NCBI GenBank assembly: GCA_016712675.1
Contig: JADJQR010000001.1
Coordinates: 2,542,001 to 2,606,000 of the forward strand
Reading direction: 5' to 3'
Source: a bacterium
Lineage (GTDB): Bacteria; Krumholzibacteriota; Krumholzibacteriia; LZORAL124-64-63
Length of the DNA: 64,000 nt
The notes under the pieces are model-generated. The model worked only from the letters and a program-made list of their open reading frames with translations, was not told the origin of the DNA and did not search any database. The position numbers were made by a program, and so were the translations under genes. Below, in pieces: positions 17,532 through 24,905 of this stretch (positions within the stretch are counted from its first letter, which is position 1; every line of letters starts with the position of its first letter).

Positions 17532-19004
17532 TCACTCTCCCGCCGTGGCGTTGCGCCGGCCCAGGGCCCGATCCAGGCTGGCCCGGGCGATCAGGAAATC
17601 GCACTTGGCCTGCACTTCCTGGGCCCGCGCGCTGGTCAGGTTCACCTGAGCCACGATCACGTCCAGGGCCGTGCCGGCGCCCACGCGGAAGCGCTCCTGG
17701 GCCAGGCGCAGGCCCTCCTCGGACTGGACGATGGTCTCGCGGCTGACGCTGGCGCGCTCCCGCGCCTCCACCAGGGCGTTGTGCAGCTGGCGGATCTCCA
17801 CCTGGACGTTCAGGCGCGCCTGCTCCAGCTGGTACTCGGCGATACGGGCGCCGGCCTTCGCGCGCGAAATGCCGCTGTACGTCTGCAGGCGGTCGAAGAT
17901 GTTCCAGGACACCGCGTAGCCGTAGGAGGTCGACGACGAGATCTGGGCGCCGAACTTGTACGGCGACTCGTTGTTGTCGCGGCCGTAGTTGCCGTAGACG
18001 TCCAGCTGCGGGAACAGGCTGCCGCGGGCCGCCTTTACGTCCTGCCGACGTGCCTCGACCGTCTTCTCGGTGCTCTGCAGATCCAGTCGATTGCGAAGGG
18101 CCTCGCCGTACAGCTCGGCCACGTCGGCCACCGCGAATTCGGTTTCCAGCACCGTGGCGTCGACCGCGAACTCACCCTGCAGCGGCCGGTTCATGGCGTA
18201 CGCCAGATCCGCCTGTCCCTTCTTGATGCTGTTCTCCGCCACGACGAGGTCGAGCTTCGTGTTCTCCAGCGCCACGCGCTGCTGCAGAACGTCGCTCTTG
18301 GCGGCGCTGCCCAGCTTGAAGTAGGTCTCGGTGCGCTCCAGTTCGCGGGCGGCCCGGTCCCGGGCTTCCCGGGCCACTTCGGCCAGCTTCTCGTAGCGGA
18401 CCAGGTTGTAGTACGCGGCGACGACCTCCTCGACAACCCGCTCGCGCGTGTAGCCGACGGTGGCCTCGGCCGCCTCCAGGCTCCGCTGGGAGCTGCGTAA
18501 CGTGCCGTACTTCGCGAAGCCGTCGAAGAGGTTCAGGGTCGCCCGCCCCCCCAGCGATTTGTAGGTCGCGCTGACCGTCTCGTCGGCAATCTCCCCGCTG
18601 GGCACTTGCGTGGGGAAGACCGTGAAGATGTTCTCGTCCGTGGTCGGGATCTGGATCGCGCCGGCCTTGGTCTGTGCCACATCGAAGTCCGTGCGCTCGG
18701 ACTTCTGCCAATTGTAGGACAGGGACAGGTTCGGCAGGAAGGCGCCCTTGGCCCCGCGCACGGTCTGGGCTGCGATCTCGCGCTGCTCCTGGCTGATCAG
18801 CAGCGTCGGGCTGCCTCCGACCGCCTGACGGATGCACTCCTCGAGCGAGAGCACCGGCACGGCCGCGCCCCCCGCTGGAGCCGCGTCCTGGGCCTCCGCG
18901 GGCACGACAACCGCCGCACAAGAGAGCACCAGCCATCCCGCCGCCACTCCCGCTGCCAGCCGGCCGCAGCGCCGGTCCCGTGTCGCCGTCCGCGAATCGC
19001 TCAT
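17532..19004 (-). CDS. TolC-family outer-membrane efflux protein
   Basis: The 490-residue product has an N-terminal signal sequence (hydrophobic [19 protein letters not shown], cleavage near AEA). Two long helical repeats follow, typical of the outer-membrane efflux protein family: [18 protein letters not shown] starts the first, and a second half begins about residue 260 with [32 protein letters not shown]. It ends with [35 protein letters not shown]. Such proteins form trimeric channels for efflux or type I secretion. The ATG at 19004 has AGGAG 9 nt upstream; a longer frame lacks a site. It pairs with the downstream ABC ATPase. Confidence 0.92.
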   Translation of the reverse strand: MSDSRTATRDRRCGRLAAGVAAGWLVLSCAAVVVPAEAQDAAPAGGAAVPVLSLEECIRQAVGGSPTLLISQEQREIAAQTVRGAKGAFLPNLSLSYNWQKSERTDFDVAQTKAGAIQIPTTDENIFTVFPTQVPSGEIADETVSATYKSLGGRATLNLFDGFAKYGTLRSSQRSLEAAEATVGYTRERVVEEVVAAYYNLVRYEKLAEVAREARDRAARELERTETYFKLGSAAKSDVLQQRVALENTKLDLVVAENSIKKGQADLAYAMNRPLQGEFAVDATVLETEFAVADVAELYGEALRNRLDLQSTEKTVEARRQDVKAARGSLFPQLDVYGNYGRDNNESPYKFGAQISSSTSYGYAVSWNIFDRLQTYSGISRAKAGARIAEYQLEQARLNVQVEIRQLHNALVEARERASVSRETIVQSEEGLRLAQERFRVGAGTALDVIVAQVNLTSARAQEVQAKCDFLIARASLDRALGRRNATAGE

Positions 19005-19245
19005 GAATCCTACTCCTGTAGCTTGCCGAATCCCGAAGCCCGTCGCGGTCACCCGCGTCAGCAACCTGCCCCCGGCCATGATAGGGCCGGCCCCGCCCGA
19101 AGCCAATGCGGAATCGGGGCCGGTCCGGTGCCAACCAGATCATACGCGCGGGACCACGGCCGGTTGCAGGGACCGCGCCACCCAACGCTCGAAGGCGCCG
19201 ATTCCGGCGGCAGGACGGGGCGACTCCGACGTCCACCGACGCAAG

Positions 19246-19273
19246 CGGGCCGCGTCAAGCAAGACGCGGCCCG
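19246..19273 (-). terminator. Terminator of the exbB-tonB operon
   Basis: CGGGCCGCGTC and GACGCGGCCCG form an 11-bp perfect stem with a 6-nt loop, 23 nt beyond the tonB stop codon. It separates the tonB operon from tolC, whose 240-nt upstream stretch shows no convincing promoter. Confidence 0.7.
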
Positions 19274-19296
19274 TTCGCAGAGGTTGCCGTCGCCGG

Positions 19297-19950
19297 TCAG
19301 TTCATCCGGAAGACGAACGGCAGGGCCATCCAGGCCTTCACCGGAATATTGCGCTGCTTGCCCGGGATGAACTTCCATTTGCGGGCAGCTTCCAGGGCGG
19401 CCTTGTTCAGCAGAGGATTGACGCCGACGATGATCACGGCATCCTTCACCGTCCCGTCGGGCCCGACCAACACCTTCACGGTCACGGTGCCCTCGAGTCC
19501 GGCCCGGCGCGCCATTTCCGGGTACTCCGCCTTGACCTGCAACAGGACCTTCGGGTTCTCGGAGGAGGCCACGAAGCCTTCGTCGCCCACGGGGCCGAAT
19601 CCGGGCATCGCCGTACTGATCGCTTCGTCGAGGTCCATGAGCGTATCGGCGATGTCCACGTCCTCAGCCACCTCGTCGTCCGGCGCGGCCTCGACCACCT
19701 TGGGCGGCGGCGGCGCCTCCACCGGCGGCGGTGGAATGTCCACGGCCTGCTGCTCCGCGATGTCGATCGCTTCGAACTCCTCCTGCCGCAGCTTGTAGGG
19801 GTTCGGGACGTAGTCCGGCGTCAGCATCCAGATCAGCAGCACCAGCGCGATCGCGACGACCGTCGACCAGCGCAGCGTCTTGTTGTACTGCGCCTTGAAC
19901 TCGGCGTTAGCCGACAGGCGCAGCGGATCGTGCATCGGGACCGTCGACAT
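19297..19950 (-). CDS. tonB: TonB-family energy transducer
   Basis: TonB couples proton motive force from ExbB-ExbD to outer-membrane receptors. The 217-residue protein has one N-terminal membrane helix (about 28-44) and a short proline-rich spacer (DIPPPPVEAPPPPK, about 72-86). An acidic linker follows. The C-terminal TonB domain has VKAEYPEMARRAGLEGTVTVKVLV and a terminal KAALEAARKWKFIPGKQ segment typical of the family. The spacer is shorter than in Escherichia coli TonB. It is the last gene of exbB-exbD-exbD-tonB and may drive the receptor at 27783-30779. Confidence 0.95.
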   Translation of the reverse strand: MSTVPMHDPLRLSANAEFKAQYNKTLRWSTVVAIALVLLIWMLTPDYVPNPYKLRQEEFEAIDIAEQQAVDIPPPPVEAPPPPKVVEAAPDDEVAEDVDIADTLMDLDEAISTAMPGFGPVGDEGFVASSENPKVLLQVKAEYPEMARRAGLEGTVTVKVLVGPDGTVKDAVIIVGVNPLLNKAALEAARKWKFIPGKQRNIPVKAWMALPFVFRMN

Positions 19951-19957
19951 GTCGCTC

Positions 19958-20380
19958 CTAGAACTTCAGGCCCGGCGTGGATTCCATGTCGTTGTTGAAG
20001 AAGACGCGTACGGCGTTGACTTCCTTCAAGGCCTCCATGACGTCGCTGACCACGCCGTAGTCCGTGTAGTTGTCGGTCTTGAAGGCGACGATCAGCTGCG
20101 GGTTGTCGCTGATCTTCTGCCCCATGATGTCGGGGATGTGCTTCACCTGCACGAGCCGATCGTCGATCGAGATCTGGCCCTGCCGGTTGATGTACACGTT
20201 CGACACCAACTCACGGTTGACCTCTTCGCCGGCTTCCGCCCGCGGCAGTTCCACCGGCAGACCGTTCTCCTGCCGGAAGATGGTGGTCACCATGAAGAAG
20301 ATGAGCAGAAGGAACGCGATGTCGCCCATGGACGACGTCGGGATGAATGGACCGGAGTTGGTCGTGCGCTGGATCTTCAT
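19958..20380 (-). CDS. exbD: ExbD/TolR-family proton-channel subunit (second copy)
   Basis: A 140-residue protein with a single membrane helix (about 21-38) that includes the conserved proton-coupling Asp (SMGDIAFLLLIFFMVTT, D20). The periplasmic domain is typical, with DRLVQVKHIPDIM and the KTDNYTDYGVVSDVMEALK region. It differs from the first ExbD copy upstream, so the two may form heterodimers in the ExbB-ExbD motor. It lies 14 nt after the first copy and 7 nt before tonB. Confidence 0.94.
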   Translation of the reverse strand: MKIQRTTNSGPFIPTSSMGDIAFLLLIFFMVTTIFRQENGLPVELPRAEAGEEVNRELVSNVYINRQGQISIDDRLVQVKHIPDIMGQKISDNPQLIVAFKTDNYTDYGVVSDVMEALKEVNAVRVFFNNDMESTPGLKF

Positions 20381-20394
20381 GCCCGGCTCCTTGC

Positions 20395-20814
20395 CTACTC
20401 TTCAGCGGTCTTCAGCGAGACCTTGTTCGCATTGGCCAGCTTCAGTTCATCCAGGCACGCCACCATCCTGCCATAGTCCGCCTTCGGGTGGATCTTCAGC
20501 AGGACGACCAGCTTCGGGTTGGAGAGGATGCGGTCGGCGATCGCGTTCTTGATCTGGTTGATCTCAACGGAGCGCCGGTCGAGTGTGATGTGATTGCTCT
20601 CATCCACGTAGATCGTGGCGATGTTGCTCTCCTTGATCACGACCTTGTCGTCTTCGCTCTTCTGCTTGCCGGGCAGGACAAGGGTCAGGCCCTGCTCGGC
20701 CGCGAAGATCGTGGTCACGATGAAGAAGATCAGCAGAAGGAAGGCCACGTCGGCGGTCGAGTCCAGGCGCAACTCGCCGATCGGCTTCTTCTTCTTCTTG
20801 CGCATGATGCCCAT
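20395..20814 (-). CDS. exbD: ExbD/TolR-family proton-channel subunit (first copy)
   Basis: A 139-residue protein with a lysine-rich cytoplasmic N-terminus (MGIMRKKKKKPIGEL), a single membrane helix and the conserved Asp (TADVAFLLLIFFIVTTIF, D22). The periplasmic part ends with KIHPKADYGRMVACLDELKLANANK, the usual ExbD fold. It is located between exbB and the second exbD. Duplicated exbD genes next to tonB are common in FCB bacteria, supporting a heteromeric motor. Confidence 0.94.
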   Translation of the reverse strand: MGIMRKKKKKPIGELRLDSTADVAFLLLIFFIVTTIFAAEQGLTLVLPGKQKSEDDKVVIKESNIATIYVDESNHITLDRRSVEINQIKNAIADRILSNPKLVVLLKIHPKADYGRMVACLDELKLANANKVSLKTAEE

Positions 20815-20872
20815 CGCTGCCCCCTGCCGGCCACGCGATCCCGGGGATCACGCGCCGTCGCCACGCGGTTGA

Positions 20873-21745
20873 TCAGACCTTGCGCCGCTCGAGCTCCTCG
20901 AGCAGCTCAGAGCTGGTCTCTTCCATCTCGATGACGAAGCGGTCGATCGTGCTCACGAAGTAGTTGTAGGCCACCGTCGCGGGCACCGCCACGATCAGGC
21001 CGGCCGCCGTCGTGATGAGCGCTTCCGAGATACCGGAGGCCACCAGCTTCGCGTTCACCTGCTCCGATGCCGCAATCGCCTCGAAGGCGTTGATCATACC
21101 GGACACCGTCCCCAGGAAGCCCAGCAGCGGGGCCAGCGTCGTCACCGACGACACCCACACCATGCCGCGCTCCAGGAACGACATCTCGATCGTGCCGGCG
21201 GTGGAAATGGCCTTTTCCACGGCGTCGCGACCGCGGTCGGCCTTCTGCAGGCCCGAGTACAGGATGGCCGCGATCGGGCCGCGCACCTTCTGGCACTCCT
21301 CGGCCGCCGCCTGCACACCGTCGTTGCGCAGCGTCGTGATGACGGTGCCCAGTAGGCGGCGCGTGTTCACGCGGGCGCGGTTGAGCGTCCAGAGGCGCTC
21401 GATGATGACAACGAAGCCCACCATGGCGACCAGCAGGATCCACCACATGAAGGTTCCACCGGCGACGAAGAGCTTGCCGGCGCCGGTCTTGCCGAGCGGC
21501 GAACGTTCCAGGGCGCCCATCAGGCCCTTGAGGGGCTCGACGATGCGCGGAATCTCCTGCAGGGAGTCGGCCGCAGTCGAGCCGAATCCGAGGGAGTCGC
21601 CCGAGGCCTGGATCTTGGCGAACTTGGCGGCCGCGGCCGAGGTCGCCTCGTCCTGGGCCAGCACCGGCAGCGCGATCAGGAGCACCAGGAGGGTGAGCAG
21701 AGAGTGCCGAATAACGGCGCGAGTCAACGTACCCTGACGAGCCAT
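20873..21745 (-). CDS. exbB: MotA/TolQ/ExbB proton-channel protein
   Basis: ExbB forms the pentameric channel that, with ExbD, powers TonB. The 290-residue product has an N-terminal hydrophobic segment (about 12-30, possibly a signal peptide ending ALA-like LAQ) and a loop region. Three membrane helices follow: WILLVAMVGFVVIIERLW, then two in VSSVTTLAPLLGFLGTVSGMINAF and ALITTAAGLIVAVPATVAYNYF, all signature ExbB segments. I chose the ATG at 21745 with GGGAGA upstream. It opens the operon and has a near-consensus promoter about 180 nt upstream. Confidence 0.95.
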   Translation of the reverse strand: MARQGTLTRAVIRHSLLTLLVLLIALPVLAQDEATSAAAAKFAKIQASGDSLGFGSTAADSLQEIPRIVEPLKGLMGALERSPLGKTGAGKLFVAGGTFMWWILLVAMVGFVVIIERLWTLNRARVNTRRLLGTVITTLRNDGVQAAAEECQKVRGPIAAILYSGLQKADRGRDAVEKAISTAGTIEMSFLERGMVWVSSVTTLAPLLGFLGTVSGMINAFEAIAASEQVNAKLVASGISEALITTAAGLIVAVPATVAYNYFVSTIDRFVIEMEETSSELLEELERRKV

Positions 21746-21925
21746 TGTGCTAGTCTCCCTTTCCAATGAATGGGACCCTTAGAAAGACTGGCGACGGTGG
21801 TGCTTCGCCGGCAGGTGGGGATCTGCCGGACCAGAGCCGGAAAGGTCCGCATGGTCGCGCCAGCGCGCGCGGCGGTCCTCCGCGTTCACACCTTGACCAC
21901 CCGGTCACTGGGCGCCTAGTCGCTT

Positions 21926-21954
21926 GTTATAAATAGTGGAAGCAGCGGTGACAA
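21926..21954 (-). promoter_or_regulatory. Sigma-70-like promoter of exbB-exbD-exbD-tonB
   Basis: On the minus strand TTGTCA (21954-21949) and TATAAC (21931-21926) are separated by exactly 17 nt, each differing from consensus at one base. They are unusually A+T-rich for this window and point at exbB, giving a leader near 175 nt. The leader (21746-21925) holds no recognisable riboswitch. A metal-responsive operator such as Fur might be expected, but I do not see its classical palindrome. Confidence 0.65.
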
Positions 21955-22041
21955 GTCAAACCGATTTCGTCACCGGCCATTGACGAAAACAGCTTGACGA
22001 AGCCGCCCCGGCGTGTCGCGAATCGCCTGACGATCGGCGCC

Positions 22042-23691
22042 TCAGTCTTCGCCTTGGATCACGTTCGACGACTCGATCTCGTACAGGCCGGTACCCGTTC
22101 GATCCACGAACAGGAAGCGCTGGCCCATGCCCTTTCCTGCCAACCTGTTCATGAACAAGGGCTTGCCGCCGTTGTCGTATTTCCACAATTCGAAGCCCAT
22201 CTCGCGCCCAGCCTTGAAGAGCATGCCGAGGCGATCCCGCTCGGCGTGCCGCGACCTCGGCGCCTCGACAGAGCCCGCGATCGGGATGCCACCGATGGTC
22301 TGGTACGGGCTGGTCGGCGTCTGGCCGGAAGGTGCTTCGGCACCCTTGGCCGTCGAACCGGGGCGCTCCAACGCGAACCGGTCGTACACCCGCACACGCG
22401 CATCATCCTGGTCCCTGTGGTTCAACGGCATGGGCTGCCGCTCCTGCGAGTCGGGCGCCCCCATCAGGATGTAGACTTCGCCGCGCCCGTCCAGGGCCCC
22501 CCGCGGCCCGAAACCGCCGAGATTCTGCTGCACGTACGCCACGCGATACTGGAACTCGAGCCGGACCGGGTTGATCGGGCTGCCCGGCTCAGGGTTCAGT
22601 CGTTCCCAGAAGTCATCGAGCATGGCCTCCCGCTCGGTCGGGCTGGCTTCAAGGAAGCGATCCCGCTGGGCTCCGTCGAAGACCGTGAACCCCTCGCCCG
22701 CCACCAGGTCCTGGTGGCGTCCCAATGTGCCCAGGCGCCAGACCACGGAAAAGCCGCTCATCTGGCCGCGCCCCTGTCCCCCCAGCGGTGCCAGAGCCAG
22801 CTGGTAGCTGCCTTCTGGCAGCTGATTCACGTCCAGGTTGTAAAACAGGTACGCCGGCCGGCCACCTTCCAGGGCGGCGCGCCCGCGCGCATCAAACCGG
22901 ATCGAATCGGTCAGTGCGAAGATGCCGTCGTCGCTGAGCAGGTGCAGACGCAGGCCCGCAAGCTGCGCGGGGTCCCGCACGCCACCGGCCGGGGGCCACA
23001 CGGGCACCACCAGTTGCAGGTGATCCTGTTCGATGCCGTAGGTGCGCGGCGGGTGCACATAGTCTCCCACCAGGCCGTCGCTCTCGGTGGCTACAGACGC
23101 GGTTTCGGGGTTCCAGGCCGTCAGGGGGGCATGCAGCAGGAACAGGGGATCATCCAGGGCCAGACCCGCCTCCGGCCGGGGACTCGCCTCGGCGAACCAG
23201 TCGGCGGCCGCCTCGCTTCGGGCGTCACGCCCGTCGATGGCGTTGAGAAGTCCGGGCCGACGACGGTTCACGTCGGTGACGACGCACGCCAGGTGACCGT
23301 CACGGAAGGGCACGTCACGCAGCAACACGCCGAAGACCTGCCTCAACGTCCGGGAGGACGCGTCGCGTGCCGCCAACGGCCGCGAACGGACGTGCCTGGT
23401 TTGGGTGACCTCGCGCCCGTCCGGGCCGGTCAACGTCACTTCCAGGCGCAGGCGCGCCACCTGGCGACCTTCCTCCACGCGGCTCATCAGGTCCCCGTTG
23501 GCCACCGAAACCAGGACCAGCACGTCGAGCTGTTCCTCGTCGCGCCAGCGATTGACCACGTCAACATAGGAATGGAAGTTGCCCCGACCGTCCAGGGGCT
23601 GCAGCAGGCCGGCCTCCACGGGCGGGGCCGCCAGAACGGCAAGCCAGCCAGCCACCAGGGGCAACACGGCACGACGCGTCACGACTGCCAT
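22042..23691 (-). CDS. GWxTD-domain-containing exported protein
   Basis: A 549-residue protein with an N-terminal signal peptide (hydrophobic LPLVAGWLAVLAAPPVEA). The central region is rich in beta-type segments, and about residues 330-420 match the GWxTD domain. There the pattern WERLNPEPGSPINPVRLEFQYRVAYV is followed by FGPRGALDGRGEVYILMGAPD. The W-x-T-D itself is replaced here (GALDGRG). GWxTD proteins are known from Acidobacteria and FCB genomes, where they are often linked to TPR proteins; their function is unknown. It follows the PorV-like gene after a terminator, so it probably has its own promoter between 23692 and 23806, which I cannot pinpoint. Confidence 0.8.
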   Translation of the reverse strand: MAVVTRRAVLPLVAGWLAVLAAPPVEAGLLQPLDGRGNFHSYVDVVNRWRDEEQLDVLVLVSVANGDLMSRVEEGRQVARLRLEVTLTGPDGREVTQTRHVRSRPLAARDASSRTLRQVFGVLLRDVPFRDGHLACVVTDVNRRRPGLLNAIDGRDARSEAAADWFAEASPRPEAGLALDDPLFLLHAPLTAWNPETASVATESDGLVGDYVHPPRTYGIEQDHLQLVVPVWPPAGGVRDPAQLAGLRLHLLSDDGIFALTDSIRFDARGRAALEGGRPAYLFYNLDVNQLPEGSYQLALAPLGGQGRGQMSGFSVVWRLGTLGRHQDLVAGEGFTVFDGAQRDRFLEASPTEREAMLDDFWERLNPEPGSPINPVRLEFQYRVAYVQQNLGGFGPRGALDGRGEVYILMGAPDSQERQPMPLNHRDQDDARVRVYDRFALERPGSTAKGAEAPSGQTPTSPYQTIGGIPIAGSVEAPRSRHAERDRLGMLFKAGREMGFELWKYDNGGKPLFMNRLAGKGMGQRFLFVDRTGTGLYEIESSNVIQGED

Positions 23692-23806
23692 GACGAGGCC
23701 TTTCCGGAGAATGGGTGCCGATCCCCCTCGATCGGGGCCGGAAGCTCCCGGCCTCCATCATGGTAGCGAATTCGCGGCGTCTTGACCAGCCCCCACCGTG
23801 AAAGGA

Positions 23807-23835
23807 GGGACCCCGCCACGGCGCGGCGGGGTCCC
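23807..23835 (-). terminator. Terminator after the PorV-like gene
   Basis: GGGACCCCGCC and GGCGGGGTCCC form an 11-bp perfect stem around a 7-nt loop, 56 nt beyond the stop codon at 23892 on the minus strand. TCCTTTC follows on that strand. It closes the receptor-operon transcription unit. Confidence 0.7.
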
Positions 23836-23891
23836 AGGCAGATCCGCTCCTGCGCATCCCGGCCGGTTTCCGGGGCCGGTCGCGCGGGATC

Positions 23892-24824
23892 TCAGTAGTT
23901 GACCGAAAGCGTGAACCGGTGCACATAGCCCAGAAGGTCCATGTCCACCGCGCTGTAATCGGCCTGCAGTTTCGTCTTGGCGCCGGTGGGCAGTGCCGCT
24001 CCGAAGCCGAAAGCCAGCCCGTCCGAATCGTAGTTGATGTGGTAGCCTGTGCGCACGAAGAACTGCTCCTGCAACGCGTACTCCGCCCCCAGGTTCGCCC
24101 GCTCCAGGTTGTCAGCGGGGTGCTGGAACTCGAACGCGCCGGTGAGCCGCTGCGTGCGCGACTTGAGGGCGTTCGCACTGACGCCGACCTTGAAGGTCAC
24201 CGGCAGCTTCGACTCACGTTCGTCGAACACGAACTTCCCGCCCAGGTTCTGGATCACCATGCCGAGCTTGAGGTCGCGGATGCCGATCCGGTACATGATC
24301 CCGAAGTCCAGGGCACCGGTATTCACCGCGGTTTCCGCCAGCCCCATGTGCAGGTAGAACAGGGACACACCCGCGGAGAACTTGTCGGTGAAGAACTTCG
24401 AATAGCTCAGGCCCAGCGACGTGGTGCCCGCATCGAACGAGCGGCCCGTACCTTCCGGCAGGTAGGCCGTCCGTTCCAGCTGGGGATCCATCCAGAACGA
24501 GCGGATGGACAGCGCCAGCGTGCCCGGGATCGAGCGCGGATTGAACGCCATGATCGCGGTGCTCAGCTTCGTGTCCGCCGCCCACACCACGTGGTTCAGC
24601 GAGACCTCGTTGCCGGTCACGTTGACCAGACCGCCGGGATTCCAGAACACGGCTGAAGCGTCGTCAGCCAGGCCGACGAACGCCGAGCCCATGCCCGTCG
24701 CCCGGGCGCTCACGCCGATCTTGAGCTCCTGAACGCCGAAGGTGCCCACCTTCGCGAACCCCGAACCGAACGCAATGGTCGGCACGGTGATCAGGAAGGC
24801 GGTCAGCATCGCGATGCGCTTCAT
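23892..24824 (-). CDS. PorV/PorQ family outer-membrane barrel protein
   Basis: A 310-residue protein with a signal peptide (cleavage near FGS). The N-terminal motif KIGVSARATGMGSAFVGLADDASAVFWNPGGLV is the hallmark of the PorV/PorQ (UPF0164-like) family, relatives of FadL. The rest is strand-loop beta-barrel sequence ending in a Tyr (TLSVNY). In Bacteroidetes PorV is a type 9 secretion shuttle that binds the sorting domain. This gene directly follows a protein with such a domain, fitting that role. A good GGAGG precedes the ATG. The barrel class is clear; true T9SS function is inferred, and no other T9SS core gene (sov/SprA, porK/N) is visible here. Confidence 0.85.
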   Translation of the reverse strand: MKRIAMLTAFLITVPTIAFGSGFAKVGTFGVQELKIGVSARATGMGSAFVGLADDASAVFWNPGGLVNVTGNEVSLNHVVWAADTKLSTAIMAFNPRSIPGTLALSIRSFWMDPQLERTAYLPEGTGRSFDAGTTSLGLSYSKFFTDKFSAGVSLFYLHMGLAETAVNTGALDFGIMYRIGIRDLKLGMVIQNLGGKFVFDERESKLPVTFKVGVSANALKSRTQRLTGAFEFQHPADNLERANLGAEYALQEQFFVRTGYHINYDSDGLAFGFGAALPTGAKTKLQADYSAVDMDLLGYVHRFTLSVNY

Positions 24825-24905
24825 GGAAACCTCCAGGTCCGTCCTCCGACGGACGCTTCCGTCCACCGACGGAGTTGACTCGATCTGCCCCAGTCCAAAC
24901 TGCCC

